64,000 nt of DNA from Dorea sp. AF36-15AT (GCF_003477705.1 NZ_QUDV01000008.1:23702-87701), one strand, 5' to 3'; numbered from the stretch's first letter, positions 1 to 10,039 are shown. Notes: generated by a model from the sequence alone, not told the origin. Numbers and translations are program-made.

Positions 1-55
1 TTTCTTTTTCTCTTTTCTGTCTACTTTTTTGTATCCGGTATCTGCGACAGTTTTC

Positions 56-454
56 TTATTTTTCTTTTTTCGCAACCGTTTTTCCTCCTTTCGATTTTCC
101 TGCATCCGGAGACTGTCTGATCTGTTCCGGATCTGTCTCATAATAGTTTTCAGTTTCATATTTTCTGACGGGCGGACGAAGAAACTTCACCCGGATCATA
201 TGCATCAGAACATCTTCCAGATGCATCCCGTCTTTTTCGTACATGGCAAATAAAAATGGCGGTAACATTAAAAGCACCATGACCGTTGCTGCATTACTGT
301 TTCCCATCACATTACGCAAGAGAAAATAGCTTGGAATTCCCATTGCAGCACCTATCCCGATACAGATCAGCTGTCTTTTGGTCAGGTTAAATGCTACTTT
401 ATTCTTTACCTTCGTTAAATCTTTCGGTACGCTGACATATGCCATGATTTTCAC
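56..454 (-). CDS. PrgI family conjugal transfer protein (ICE 1)
   Basis: A 132-residue protein whose N-terminal part has two hydrophobic segments (about residues 28-45 and 52-75), preceded by the VPKDLTKVK stretch and followed by a basic, soluble tail ending in KSKGGKTVAKKEK. This is the layout of PrgI-type subunits of Gram-positive type IV secretion systems, which sit in the membrane beside VirB4. It lies directly downstream of the VirB6-like gene, 13 bases apart and in the same direction. In related elements the VirB4 ATPase gene follows, so it is expected just off the left edge. The start has the ribosome site GGAAGGAG. The family call rests on length, topology and gene order. Confidence 0.85.
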   Translation of the reverse strand: MKIMAYVSVPKDLTKVKNKVAFNLTKRQLICIGIGAAMGIPSYFLLRNVMGNSNAATVMVLLMLPPFLFAMYEKDGMHLEDVLMHMIRVKFLRPPVRKYETENYYETDPEQIRQSPDAGKSKGGKTVAKKEK

Positions 455-467
455 TCCTTCCTGTAAT

Positions 468-1340
468 TTAGTGCGCGTTAAATATCGACTTACTTAAGGA
501 TGCCGTCTTAAAGAGGCTGTAACATAAGATCACCGTGTAAGCCATAACGCCAAATAATGAAGAACTCAGATTATCTGAATACTGGATACCTGCAACAAGC
601 ACTGCATAGATTGCAACGCATACCATCATCAGAAATGCCTGGAAAGCCAGGGCAAAGAGTCCTCTGAAATAATTCGTGCCGATCTGTCCCCATTCTCTGT
701 TACTCATAGTTGCGAATGGAATCGGCGCAACTGAGGTATATAGGTAAATCTCTATCATACGTCCATACATAATCACTGTGATCAGTACAGACAGGATTCT
801 CATACAGAAGCCGGCAATAAGGGTTTCTAACGCCAATACAACAAGTTCTCCGATTTCCATACTTTCCAGGGTTGCGGAAAGATCCGTCAATGCTGAAGAA
901 ATATCAATGGCGGTACTTCCTGTGATAACACCGGCCGCAGAATTAACTACGTGCTGGCCCACATCGAATACCGCCATTGTGATCGTAAATGTGTTACTCA
1001 CCAGATATACAGCGATCCACATTTTTACGAAGTACTTGAAAAACATCCAGGTATCAATATCATGCATGTTGTTGCGCTCGGTCAGCATAGAAATCAATTC
1101 ATAACAGAGTACGAGTGTGATAATAATACCTGCGATCGGCATGATCACAGAATCCGATAGGTTCCGGATCATACTGAATATGCTGCCGTTCCACCCTTGC
1201 GGGGTCTGTCCAACCTGGGTGGCGATCTCACCGGTCTTTTGATTGACATCAGTAAACATCGTATCTAGATTGGAAGTGATCATCCCGGTTAAGAGTTCCC
1301 TCATCCATTCCTCAATCGCATCAAAAATCTGACTGAACAT
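468..1340 (-). CDS. VirB6/TrbL-like polytopic conjugation membrane protein (ICE 1)
   Basis: A 290-residue polytopic membrane protein with at least six hydrophobic segments. Examples are the SVIMPIAGIIITLVLCYELI region near residue 70, a segment near 110, one near 170, and two in the last 80 residues. Proteins of this size and topology between maff2 and prgI are the VirB6/TrbL component of Tn1549-type systems and form part of the inner-membrane channel. It starts with MFSQIFDAIEEWMRELLTG, an amphipathic helix typical of the family. A good ribosome site precedes the start, and the broken end of maff2 lies 19 bases upstream, so its normal transcription from the operon promoter may be interrupted by the inserted element. 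Confidence 0.88.
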   Translation of the reverse strand: MFSQIFDAIEEWMRELLTGMITSNLDTMFTDVNQKTGEIATQVGQTPQGWNGSIFSMIRNLSDSVIMPIAGIIITLVLCYELISMLTERNNMHDIDTWMFFKYFVKMWIAVYLVSNTFTITMAVFDVGQHVVNSAAGVITGSTAIDISSALTDLSATLESMEIGELVVLALETLIAGFCMRILSVLITVIMYGRMIEIYLYTSVAPIPFATMSNREWGQIGTNYFRGLFALAFQAFLMMVCVAIYAVLVAGIQYSDNLSSSLFGVMAYTVILCYSLFKTASLSKSIFNAH

Positions 1341-1359
1341 GGATCTCTACTCCTTTCTC

Positions 1360-1455
1360 TTAACCAAATAATCCACTCAGAAGCGGGATCAGCTGTGTTC
1401 CGATCAGGATAACACCACCACCGCTCATCAGCTGCTTAATTCCCTGGGATTTTGC
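1360..1455 (-). pseudogene. maff2: maff2, 3' part, separated by the inserted element
   Basis: Reading the minus strand from 1455 gives AKSQGIKQLMSGGGVILI followed by GTQLIPLLSGLFG and a TAA at 1360-1362. This is the C-terminal half of the small two-helix membrane protein Maff2. The N-terminal half is at 10221-10345, and the two halves join exactly across the 5-base sequence TTTGC found at both junctions. Maff2 is a conserved small membrane subunit of Clostridial conjugation systems. As it stands no complete Maff2 can be made. Confidence 0.85.
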
Positions 1456-1501
1456 TTATGTGTGATAAAGAAGTAATAGAAGTGTAAAAAATTTTGCCTT
1501 T

Positions 1502-1534
1502 CCTATCCGATACTCAGCTCTGGTATCGGATAGG
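1502..1534 (-). terminator. Terminator after the serine recombinase gene
   Basis: A perfect 12-base-pair stem, CCTATCCGATAC paired with GTATCGGATAGG, with a 9-base loop. On the minus strand it is followed by an A/T-rich stretch. It starts just after the tnpX stop codon and lies close to the element's end, where it may also insulate the element from ICE transcription. Confidence 0.75.
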
Positions 1535-1542
1535 GCAGGCGG

Positions 1543-3180
<1,638 letters not shown>

Positions 3181-3284
3181 CTATTCCGTATTTCGATTAT
3201 ACCACATGGGGCGGCTGTCTGTATAGCGGCTTCTGCTTCTTTACCGCCCGGTAAAATGACGATTTTTCTGTGCGGCTTGTAGCG

Positions 3285-3476
3285 TTAGGGCGAAAGCTGG
3301 GCTTTGTGTCCTGCGGCGGCTTCCGCCTCCAGCACTTTCATCATCTTATCGGCTGCGGTGTCGGTGGTATCTTTTTTGAAAAATCCGGAAACGACAAGGA
3401 CGGTGTTGCCCATGCGGATCTCTGTCACGCAGTCCGGGCGGCGTTCCGGGGTGGTGTTCTGCTTGTTCTCTGCCAT
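3285..3476 (-). CDS. tnpW: TnpW family transposon-encoded protein
   Basis: A 63-residue protein beginning MAENKQNTTPERRPDC, with the core MGNTVLVVSGFFKKD and a helical tail. Small proteins with this signature accompany TnpX-type recombinases in Tn4451-like elements and are called TnpW; their biochemical role is unknown. The start at 3476 is chosen because AAAGGAG lies six bases upstream. It lies between the DnaC-like gene and tnpX in the same direction and is probably co-transcribed with the replication genes. Confidence 0.8.
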   Translation of the reverse strand: MAENKQNTTPERRPDCVTEIRMGNTVLVVSGFFKKDTTDTAADKMMKVLEAEAAAGHKAQLSP

Positions 3477-3488
3477 AGGCAACTCCTT

Positions 3489-4328
3489 TCATTTCATCAA
3501 TTCTTTTAGTCTGTTCAGCTTGGCTTGCGCCGTTTCACGGCGGAAGTTCTCTCCCGTAAAGAGGATAGGGGCGCACATTTCCAAAAGGCGGTCATAAATC
3601 CGGGCATGGGCGGTGTCCAGCGGATTTTGCAGGCTGTCCAATGTCAGATTGGTGGTAACGATTAAGGGCTTGCGGCTGCGGTAGCGGCTGTCAATCACAT
3701 TGTAGACCTGTTCTAAACCGTACTCTGTGCCGCGCTCCATTCCAAAATCATCAATGATAAGCAGAGGAAAACGGCAAAGACGCCCGATATACTCGTTGCG
3801 CCCCTCAAAGCTGGCGGTCAGGTCATTCAAAATCGCAGAGAAGTTCGTCATGCGGACAGCGACTTCCTGCTCCATGAGGGCATTAGCGATACACCCGGCA
3901 AAATAGCTTTTTCCTGTGCCGACCTTGCCCCATAGCAGATAGCCGATATTTTCCTCGCGCATGGTTTCCCAATGCTCCACATAGAAGTGTGCAATCTCTA
4001 TTTGCGGGCATTTCCCGTTGTCGTTGGCGAAAGTCCATTCCTGCATGGTAGGATTGGTAAATCCCCGGCGCTTCAAGTCCTCCACGGTGTCAAGGTGCTT
4101 TCTGCGCTGTTCGGCGGCTTCACGCTCCAAACGCTGGGCTTTCTGGCAGTCACATTCTGCCGGGTGGCGGTCACGCCCAAACAGGGCGGCTTGCTTTTCC
4201 GGGAAGTAGGCTTCTTTCGGAGTGTAACACTTGCCGCAGTAAAGCAGTCCGTCCTCGCCCGTGTAGTCCTCCGGCTGTGGGGTAACAGCCGCCATATTCA
4301 AAACTCGTTCTGTAAACAGATTACTCAT
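3489..4328 (-). CDS. DnaC/IstB-like ATP-binding protein
   Basis: A 279-residue AAA+ ATPase of the DnaC/IstB group. It has an N-terminal cysteine region (LLYCGKCYTPKEAYF ... CDCQK, about 30-60), Walker A GKVGTGKSYFAG (about 130) and Walker B LLIIDDFGME (about 195), followed by sensor residues in VTTNLTL. Such proteins load replicative helicase onto DNA. It overlaps the replisome-organizer gene by four bases (ATGA), so the two are translationally coupled and probably form an initiator and loader pair for the excised circle. The start MSNLFTERV is used because of that overlap and an upstream GGAGGGCGAG ribosome site. Confidence 0.9.
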   Translation of the reverse strand: MSNLFTERVLNMAAVTPQPEDYTGEDGLLYCGKCYTPKEAYFPEKQAALFGRDRHPAECDCQKAQRLEREAAEQRRKHLDTVEDLKRRGFTNPTMQEWTFANDNGKCPQIEIAHFYVEHWETMREENIGYLLWGKVGTGKSYFAGCIANALMEQEVAVRMTNFSAILNDLTASFEGRNEYIGRLCRFPLLIIDDFGMERGTEYGLEQVYNVIDSRYRSRKPLIVTTNLTLDSLQNPLDTAHARIYDRLLEMCAPILFTGENFRRETAQAKLNRLKELMK

Positions 4329-5065
4329 AAGCTCTCGCCCTCCTTGCAGGTGTATTCGGGTATGCCCTGTTTCGGGGCAGCCTTTGCGGTATCGTCTGCC
4401 GCCCATCTGCGGATAGTGGCGGCGTGGTTTTTATATTTCTTGCCCGTGGACGCGATATAGCCGGAAAGCCGCTCAATGTAGTACGCCCATTTTTCGGGCA
4501 GCTCCGCTTGCAGTTCGGAAAGCTCCGTATCAGTCAGAAATACATTCTCATATCTGCCATAGCTGCGGGCGATGGCTTGTCCCTTTAACTCTCCCTCTTT
4601 TTCTAACTCTATATCTATCTCTTTCTTTATCTCTATCTCTGGTGGACGAATGTCGGACAAATGTCCGCCATTTGTCCGCGGCGGCAAAAGTGCCTTATTT
4701 TCAAGCCTTGCGGCGCGTTTCCGTTCCGCTTCGGTAGAGGATTGACCGATCATCAGCTCGATGTCGGTCATATAAAGCAGCCCGCAGTCAAGCTGCTCCA
4801 CAAGCCCTAACTGCTGGAAGATGGCTAATGCCCGTTCCACCGTCCCGATTTGGTGACGGGTCAGCGTGGCTATCATCTGGGCGGTATAGGGGATATGCTC
4901 GTCAAGCTGCAATCTGCCGCCATTTTTCAGCGATTTTAAGTACAGCTTCAAGAGGATATTGGAATACAAAATCCCGTCTTTCATGTCCTCCAACAGCACA
5001 ATGGAATCGCTGTCGAAGAAGTTTTCTTTCAGTTTGAGGTAGTAATATTTGCGGTTATCTGCCAT
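4325..5065 (-). CDS. Replication initiator, phage replisome organizer N-terminal domain
   Basis: A 246-residue protein with an N-terminal winged-helix domain beginning MADNRKYYYLKLKENFFD, followed by LEDMKDGILYSNILLKLYL and TAQMIATLTRHQIGTVERA. These are hallmarks of the phage replisome organizer N-terminal family (DnaD-like). A variable linker with low-complexity acidic and basic residues precedes a short C-terminal DnaD-like tail (SELQAELPEKWAYYIERLSGYIASTGKKY, split here as AELPEKWAYYIERLSGY and IASTGKKY). It is followed by the DnaC-like loader. The start has GGGAGG nine bases upstream. A role in replication of the circular intermediate is known for the family and inferred here. Confidence 0.88.
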   Translation of the reverse strand: MADNRKYYYLKLKENFFDSDSIVLLEDMKDGILYSNILLKLYLKSLKNGGRLQLDEHIPYTAQMIATLTRHQIGTVERALAIFQQLGLVEQLDCGLLYMTDIELMIGQSSTEAERKRAARLENKALLPPRTNGGHLSDIRPPEIEIKKEIDIELEKEGELKGQAIARSYGRYENVFLTDTELSELQAELPEKWAYYIERLSGYIASTGKKYKNHAATIRRWAADDTAKAAPKQGIPEYTCKEGESL

Positions 5066-5249
5066 TGGCGGTGTCCTCCCTGTGTTTCCATCTCTTAGAG
5101 AAATACCGGGGGCAGAGGACGATAATCGCCCGGAAGCTCTGCTTGCAGCCGTGTGTGCAGCCCCGGCAAAGGTCATTGTAGGTAATACGGTTTCGGTGGT
5201 TGAGGAAAAAGCTCCATTCCAACCGCCGCTTTTTGCTCATGCGTGGCAT
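5055..5249 (-). CDS. Small cysteine-containing hypothetical protein
   Basis: A 64-residue basic protein starting MPRMSKKRRLEWSFFLNHR and containing a compact cysteine group (DLCRGCTHGCKQ) and a later CPRYFSKRW. The spacing suggests a small metal-binding fold, but I do not recognise a named family. The ribosome site AGAAAGGAG supports the start. It overlaps the start of the replisome-organizer gene by 11 bases, so it is part of the same operon. Similar small genes sit at this place in related mobilizable elements as far as I recall; no function can be given. Confidence 0.65.
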   Translation of the reverse strand: MPRMSKKRRLEWSFFLNHRNRITYNDLCRGCTHGCKQSFRAIIVLCPRYFSKRWKHREDTANGR

Positions 5250-5423
5250 TTCTCGCTCCTTTCTGCCGTTTCCGCTGGTATAAGCGGATAGGTCGGTAAA
5301 AATGTAGTTTCTCGGTGTCATTTTCGGGGATTTCCTGCGCTGTGCGCCCCGTTTCAAAGGTGGGCAGTATTGCGGATAGGGTGCAGGGCATATCCCCGTT
5401 TTGGTATCGTTTCGGGGCGGTTT

Positions 5424-7052
5424 TTAACGCTCATGTTCGTGCTTTTTCTCTCTGTCTTTCTCGCCTTGCAGGATTTGAGAAAGATTGCTTTTCACGGTAT
5501 GCAGCTCCTTGACACGGGCTTTTTTCTCCCGGTATTCGTTGTAATGGGCGTTCTTTTCGGCGGTAAGCTGCTCGATTTCCGCTTGCAGGGCTTTATGGCT
5601 TGGCAGCTTGGAAACGCCATGCGCCCGAAAATAACGGGTGGCTGCGTCCGCTATGATAAAATCGCTTTCGTGCCGTTCCCGGTAGGCGCTGCGGGCTTTT
5701 TCCGTTTTCTGCGCTTTCAGACCGTCACGGGCAGGCTTGGTCTTGGCATAGGCAAGCACCTGTGTCTGAAGTTCCTTTTTCTCCCGGATAGCAGCGTCCA
5801 GGGCTTTCAGCTTGGCGGTGCTGTCCTGTAAATCCGCATTGGCGGATACAAGGGCTGCGTCCAGCTCCTCCGGCGAATAGCCGTACTGCCCGTAGGCGGC
5901 AACGGTAGCCGCCATTTGTTTCAGATTGTGGACTGCCGCCCAGCGGTCATAGCCCGCGCCCTTTCCCTCCGCTCGCTTCGCTGCCCGGTCAACCATGCGC
6001 TGAATACCGTCCTTTTCCGGGGTGGTTTGGACAGCTTTTTTGCCCTGCAAACGCTCCCTTATGTTGCGGGGGTATTCGGGTACGGTTGCGGTCTGCTCGG
6101 CGGCTCTGTGGGCGTTCTGTTCCAAAAGGGCAAGAACGGCAGCGCGGTCAAAATCATCTCCCAGCTTGCGGGCGGTAATGGGCTTTGTCCTGTCCGGCGT
6201 GAGGTAGGATAGCCGCCATCGGCTCTCCTTGACAGTCACGCCCTGTTGCAAGAGAACGGCGGCGAACTCGCCATAGCTTGCGGCAGAGGACAGCGCGGTG
6301 CGTATGGCCTGCCGCAATTTTTCCTTGTCTGTTTCAAACTTCGTGGGCTTGGCTGGCTGCTCCTCGGCTGGCAAGGCGGCAGCTTCCTTGTCCAGCTTTA
6401 CCTGCCCTTTCCGCTGCGCCCAATACTCACGCTCGGTAATGCGGCTTTTGCTGCCATGCAAAAGGTCGATTTGATAGAGATTTTCCCGGTGGCACAGCTC
6501 CATGACTTCGGCTTTGAAGTATTCCATCGCCGCGTCTGTGCAGCGGTGTTTGCACCCGGCGCGGGTGTCTGCCGGTCTGTCCATATAGGGCAAGAATGGA
6601 ACTTCGGCTATCCGCAGAGAATTGATAACGATATGCACATGGATATTGCCGCTGTGGTTGTGTCCGTCCGGGTGGGTGCAGACAATGGCTTGGTGTCCAG
6701 GAAACTGCTTCCGGCAAAATTCCTCGCCCAACGCCTGCGCCCGGTCTACGGTCAAACCGTTGTCCACCGCGTCCCGTGGGTCAAAGCTGATAATGTAGTG
6801 GTGGCTTTTTACATCTTCCCGCTTCTGGTTCTTCCCATAGCGGAGATTGGAGCGCATACAGGCAACGGCAAAATCCTCGTCGCCGCAGTTCAGCGTGGCT
6901 ATTCGATAGTCCTCCCTGAGCATGAGCCGCCCGTTTTCATCAAGGGTGGGCTTCATGGTAAACTCGTCATGTTCAAAGGTGAGGTACTGCTCGGCTGCGC
7001 CATAGTCCGCATTTTTAGAGCTGATATGTTTGAATGTTGCCAACAGCGTCAC
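5424..7052 (-). CDS. Relaxase/mobilization nuclease (MobP type)
   Basis: A 542-residue relaxase that nicks the element's transfer origin and leads the strand into the recipient. The N-terminal catalytic domain (about 1-260) contains a candidate nicking tyrosine in NADYGAAEQYLTFEHDE and the metal-binding histidine motif GHNHSGNIHVHIVIN near residue 150. The C-terminal half is helical and charged, with coiled-coil stretches (LKALDAAIREKKELQTQ) and the KHEHER end. The composition matches the Relaxase Pfam family of MOBP elements. Its start overlaps the end of mobC by 38 bases in another frame, so the two are made together. The element must rely on another system's coupling protein. Confidence 0.93.
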   Translation of the reverse strand: MTLLATFKHISSKNADYGAAEQYLTFEHDEFTMKPTLDENGRLMLREDYRIATLNCGDEDFAVACMRSNLRYGKNQKREDVKSHHYIISFDPRDAVDNGLTVDRAQALGEEFCRKQFPGHQAIVCTHPDGHNHSGNIHVHIVINSLRIAEVPFLPYMDRPADTRAGCKHRCTDAAMEYFKAEVMELCHRENLYQIDLLHGSKSRITEREYWAQRKGQVKLDKEAAALPAEEQPAKPTKFETDKEKLRQAIRTALSSAASYGEFAAVLLQQGVTVKESRWRLSYLTPDRTKPITARKLGDDFDRAAVLALLEQNAHRAAEQTATVPEYPRNIRERLQGKKAVQTTPEKDGIQRMVDRAAKRAEGKGAGYDRWAAVHNLKQMAATVAAYGQYGYSPEELDAALVSANADLQDSTAKLKALDAAIREKKELQTQVLAYAKTKPARDGLKAQKTEKARSAYRERHESDFIIADAATRYFRAHGVSKLPSHKALQAEIEQLTAEKNAHYNEYREKKARVKELHTVKSNLSQILQGEKDREKKHEHER

Positions 7053-7413
7053 CTACCTTTCGCAGGACTTCAAACTTCAAGGCAGCAAGGTCAGAAATGG
7101 CGGCGCGGACTTCAACGGACAGGGCGTTGTATGGTGTGCCGTACTCGTTGAGGGCGCGGGCAATCTGATTGAGGTTGCCACCGATTTTTCCATATTCGGC
7201 GGTCAGCCTGCCAACGGCGGACAACAGTTCATCATTGACCGGGGAAACGGTAACGATGGGGCGAATGGTCGCCCGTGTAATGGCTTGCCGGATAAATTCG
7301 GCTTGGCTCATGTCATAGTGTTTCAGCCGCTCGGTAAAGTCGGCGTATTCTTCCTCGGTCATGCGGGTTTTGACCACATGGCAGCGGTGGGGCGTGTTGT
7401 ATTTTTTCTTCAA
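7015..7413 (-). CDS. mobC: MobC-like mobilization accessory protein
   Basis: A 132-residue protein with an N-terminal ribbon-helix-helix DNA-binding segment (RCHVVKTRMTEEEYADF and LKHYDMSQAEFIRQAIT) and a MobC-type C-terminus containing YGKIGGNLNQIARALNE. Proteins of this family bind the transfer origin and help the relaxase open the DNA. The start is taken as TTG at 7413 because AAGGAGG lies seven bases before it; an upstream ATG has no ribosome site. It lies immediately before the relaxase gene, the standard arrangement, and oriT is expected in the non-coding stretch upstream. Confidence 0.9.
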   Translation of the reverse strand: MKKKYNTPHRCHVVKTRMTEEEYADFTERLKHYDMSQAEFIRQAITRATIRPIVTVSPVNDELLSAVGRLTAEYGKIGGNLNQIARALNEYGTPYNALSVEVRAAISDLAALKFEVLRKVGDAVGNIQTYQL

Positions 7414-7767
7414 GCGTTGACCTCCTTTCTCGCCCGACAGGGCGCATGAGCAGGGTTTGGGGAAGGCACTCCCCAACAAGATTTACCAAAGGGGGCAAAA
7501 CCGCAGATATGCGGATTTTGGCACCGTGGTAGAATCTTGCTCTAAAAAACTACCGCTTTCCTCGGCGGCTCTGGTTTGCGGATATACTGGCTTGCTCCAC
7601 CAATATAGCGATTGCGGCGGCGTGTTCTGCCCGCTGTTCACCACTACAACGGTGAAAAGGGGTCGTTTTGGCAAACGCAGCGGAAATTTTTTTGTTTTTC
7701 CTGTCTGCTCCCTACAACAATCCGGCGGTGTGGTTTGCCAAAGATTTTTGAAAATGGGCGCAAAAAA
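7414..7767. other. Non-coding region upstream of mobC, candidate oriT
   Basis: About 350 bases without a convincing gene; an open frame on the minus strand here has no ribosome site and no recognisable content. It contains short inverted repeats, including CCGCA-GATA-TGCGG at 7501-7514, and G/C-rich repeats around 7560-7640. The location directly upstream of mobC and the relaxase is where oriT lies in MobP elements. The nick site itself is not identified. Confidence 0.5.
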
Positions 7768-7796
7768 AGCAGTAAACCTTTTCAAGATTTACTGCT
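7768..7796 (-). terminator. Rho-independent terminator downstream of the 7854-8264 gene
   Basis: A perfect 9-base-pair stem AGCAGTAAA/TTTACTGCT with an 11-base loop. On the minus strand it is followed by seven T residues, so it would end transcription coming from the gene at 7854-8264 before the putative oriT. Confidence 0.75.
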
Positions 7797-7853
7797 TATC
7801 TGCCGCTGTGATGGGCGGCGGTATTAAATTGTCAGCCGTTTTTCAAATGGAAT

Positions 7854-8264
7854 TTATCTGCAATCGCTTTCTTTCCGCTTTCCAATTCCTTTTCTGTAAT
7901 CTTCCATAATCCTAACGCAATGATCTGCTATCTTTTGCATTCCGAGTTCTTCAAAAAAGGCAATTTGTATTTTCATCAGTTCTTCACAAACAGTCAACTT
8001 CTGCTCATCCATATTGCTAATAGCAAGCCATGGGAACGCTTTATATTTCTTAGTGTCCCCAATGAGAAAATTGTACCCTATCAACTCATTTTCACGGAAA
8101 ACGAAATAGAATTGTGGGCCTGAACCTGGAACTGACTTTTCCATAATTTGCTGCATTGTTCTCACGCCGCCGTATGCCGGAAAAAAACCTATTCGCTCAA
8201 GAGCATTTAATATGTCAATCCTTTTATCTGTGGGTATGTCTCTATAATTGATAATCTGTTCCAT
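7854..8264 (-). CDS. Hypothetical protein, possibly GNAT-like
   Basis: A 136-residue protein starting MEQIINYRDIPTDKRIDIL, with GAGG nine bases upstream. The middle (FYFVFRENELIGYNFLIGD) resembles the beta-strand pair of a GNAT acetyltransferase, but the acetyl-CoA pyrophosphate loop is not evident, so a catalytic role is doubtful. The C-terminus is helical (MKIQIAFFEELGMQKIADH). It is more AT-rich than the neighbouring mobilization genes and has its own terminator, so it is probably independent cargo of the mobilizable element. Confidence 0.65.
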   Translation of the reverse strand: MEQIINYRDIPTDKRIDILNALERIGFFPAYGGVRTMQQIMEKSVPGSGPQFYFVFRENELIGYNFLIGDTKKYKAFPWLAISNMDEQKLTVCEELMKIQIAFFEELGMQKIADHCVRIMEDYRKGIGKRKESDCR

Positions 8265-8321
8265 TTGCTCTACCCTCATTGAAGTTTAATTTGTCAGGCT
8301 CTAATTATACAACTTTTCTGT

Positions 8322-8519
8322 TTAGCGGTCAAAGCGGAACTTCAACAGGCTTTCTATCAGTTGCCTGACGATATGCTCCTGCATATCCGTGTTAATCTGT
8401 CCGTCCATTTTCGCACAAGAGCGGACATATCCCGCATAATGGGATAGGACGGCGGCAACAGCTTCCGGGTCGCCCTCGCTTGCCTTAACGATTGTCTCAT
8501 AGGGAAGTAGCTGGCTCAT
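8322..8519 (-). CDS. Helix-turn-helix protein, HTH_16 family (Tn916 Orf8-like)
   Basis: A 65-residue protein beginning MSQLLPYETIVKASEGDPEA and containing AVLSHYAGYVRSCAK. This is the signature of the short HTH_16 proteins that accompany the sigma-like regulator in Tn916-family and Tn4451-like elements. Its start overlaps the end of the sigma gene by 23 bases, so it is translated from the same message. In Tn916 the corresponding pair takes part in controlling transfer; the same role here is inferred. Confidence 0.85.
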   Translation of the reverse strand: MSQLLPYETIVKASEGDPEAVAAVLSHYAGYVRSCAKMDGQINTDMQEHIVRQLIESLLKFRFDR

Positions 8520-8955
8520 AGGACAAACCCTCCAACTCTGCCCGTAGCCGCCGTAAAATCATCTGAATACGCCGCCCGGTTGTGTTGCCAGCCCGTCCAT
8601 ATCTCCGTCCAATCTCCCTATGCGTCAATCGTTGGAAGTAGTACAAGAAAATGATTTCCTGTTCCATCTGTGATAGTGCGGACAGGGCTGCGGCAAGCTC
8701 TGGACTTTCCAAAAGCACCATCTGACCACAGACGAAAAGCGGATAGCTGGTCATGCCGGATTGCTCCGCAAAGTATTTATCTGTGGTACTGAATGGATAG
8801 TGTTTTTCTTCTATCAGATATTCAAGCGAGATTTCCCGCTTGCGGCGGCTCCGTATGCTCCGGGCTGCGTCTATGGCAGCGTGGCGAATAACAGTCTTGC
8901 AAAAGGCATCGTGTGTATGCCGGATATGTTCTTGATACTTTTCGTGTTCGGTCAT
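8497..8955 (-). CDS. Sigma-70-like regulator (Tn916 Orf7-like)
   Basis: A 152-residue sigma-factor-like protein. The N-terminal part (FCKTVIRHAAIDAARSIRS) resembles a reduced region 2. The C-terminal part (LSALSQMEQEIIFLYYFQRLT, read here as LSQMEQEIIFLYYFQRL, then REIGRRYGRAGNTTGRRI) is a region 4 helix-turn-helix. It is co-transcribed with the HTH_16 protein. Such pairs in Tn916-like elements adjust expression of mobilization genes. The ribosome site GAAAGGGGGA precedes the ATG at 8955. A direct promoter-recognition role is inferred. Confidence 0.85.
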   Translation of the reverse strand: MTEHEKYQEHIRHTHDAFCKTVIRHAAIDAARSIRSRRKREISLEYLIEEKHYPFSTTDKYFAEQSGMTSYPLFVCGQMVLLESPELAAALSALSQMEQEIIFLYYFQRLTHREIGRRYGRAGNTTGRRIQMILRRLRAELEGLSYEPATSL

Positions 8956-9117
8956 GGAAAATCCCCCTTTCTGAATAATGGCAGAGGGCGGCAGCGTCTT
9001 GTGCTGTCGCCCTCTTGATTACCGAACAGCAAAGACGGGCGGGGCTGTCAACGGCGGCACATTTCCGCCGTTCATCTTGACCGTTGACAGGCTCGGCTGG
9101 ATTTGCTATTTATTTCC

Positions 9118-9705
9118 TCACCATTCCTGTGTCTTGGCTTCCTTCCGGATTTTCATTATCTGTATTTGATATATACTGCCAGGAATTACAGAAACCAACG
9201 CAAAAATACCAAAGATTATAGACTGCTTTGTAACTGCGAATAGTGCAAACATGAGCAGTAGAAATAGCCACGGATTGCGTAAGTTGCGATAATATTTTTC
9301 TTTATCGTCATAAGAGGTATGGAGTTCAAAAGGCTTTCCATCATTTGCTTTTTCCACAATCAAGATTTCTCGATTAAAAGTTGTTGTGTTTGTCGCAATA
9401 CGACCGCCCCTTTCTGCCCATGGGCGCCAGCGAACTTTTCCAACAGAATAGTTTAGATTGATATTTTTAAAAAACACCTTATATCCCATATCCTCCAAAA
9501 AATTAGCATAATCTATTGAACTCTCTTTTGATTTTTCTCCGATAAACTCTACACAATAGGTCACTTCATCGGGCTTACATTTTTCAAATTCGTATAACAG
9601 TTTTCCTGTCCGAACAAGTCGATAACCCTTTTCAGACATTTTGTTTAGCCATTTTTCCTGCGTATTTAGCAATCCGCCAAAAAAGCGATAACATTTTTTA
9701 CTCAT
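9118..9705 (-). CDS. DUF2812 membrane protein
   Basis: A 195-residue protein with the DUF2812 layout. An N-terminal soluble domain (KWLNKMSEKGYRLVRTGKLLY, read as MSEKGYRLVRTGKLLYEFE, and VTYCVEFIGEKSKESS) is followed by two closely spaced membrane helices near residues 140-180 (WLFLLLMFALFAV and SIIFGIFALVSVIPG). Genes of this family usually sit directly after a PadR regulator, as here with a four-base overlap. The PadR protein is thought to control them in response to membrane or cell-wall-active compounds. No transport motif is visible. Confidence 0.87.
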   Translation of the reverse strand: MSKKCYRFFGGLLNTQEKWLNKMSEKGYRLVRTGKLLYEFEKCKPDEVTYCVEFIGEKSKESSIDYANFLEDMGYKVFFKNINLNYSVGKVRWRPWAERGGRIATNTTTFNREILIVEKANDGKPFELHTSYDDKEKYYRNLRNPWLFLLLMFALFAVTKQSIIFGIFALVSVIPGSIYQIQIMKIRKEAKTQEW

Positions 9706-10025
9706 ACTGCACCTCCAATAATTTCACTTGCAATGCTTACAAGTTCATTTAGTCTTGCAAGCTCTTTTTCTGCAATTTCTTTTCCCTGTGCTGTAATATG
9801 GTATTCTTTTTTTCTTCCCTCACTATCTCCATAAGGTTCAATCCACTTCTTGTCCTGCAAAGAGTTTAATGCTCCATATAAAGTGCCTGCGCCTAACGAA
9901 AGCCGCCCGCCCGTTTTTTCTTCAACAAACTGCATAACGGCGTATCCGTGTTTTGGTGTATAAAGAGAGAGTAAAATATAAAAGGTCACTTCTGTAAGTG
10001 CGCCACTTTTTGCATTGTCTCTCAT
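9702..10025 (-). CDS. PadR family transcriptional regulator
   Basis: A 107-residue winged-helix repressor of the PadR family. It contains TEVTFYILLSLYTPKHGYAVMQ (read as TEVTFYILLSLYTPKHGYA), LSLGAGTLYGALNSLQDK and EYHITAQGKEIAEKELARL, all canonical PadR sequence. It is the first gene of a two-gene unit with DUF2812 and has a perfect inverted repeat in its promoter region, so autoregulation is likely. It lies at the outer end of the mobilizable element. Confidence 0.93.
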   Translation of the reverse strand: MRDNAKSGALTEVTFYILLSLYTPKHGYAVMQFVEEKTGGRLSLGAGTLYGALNSLQDKKWIEPYGDSEGRKKEYHITAQGKEIAEKELARLNELVSIASEIIGGAV

Positions 10026-10039
10026 AGTCCAGCCTCCTT

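Noticed and set aside
5173..5391. 72-residue minus-strand frame between relaxase and small cysteine protein
   Set aside because: Overlaps the better supported gene at 5055-5249, which has a strong ribosome site; kept out.
7483..7785. 100-residue minus-strand frame upstream of mobC
   Set aside because: No ribosome site, and it overlaps a terminator and the expected oriT region; no recognisable sequence.
8497..8955. Possible antibiotic-resistance cargo in the mobilizable element
   Set aside because: Every gene was checked for resistance motifs (Tet, Erm, Cat, aminoglycoside enzymes) and none matches; the cargo is regulatory or unknown.
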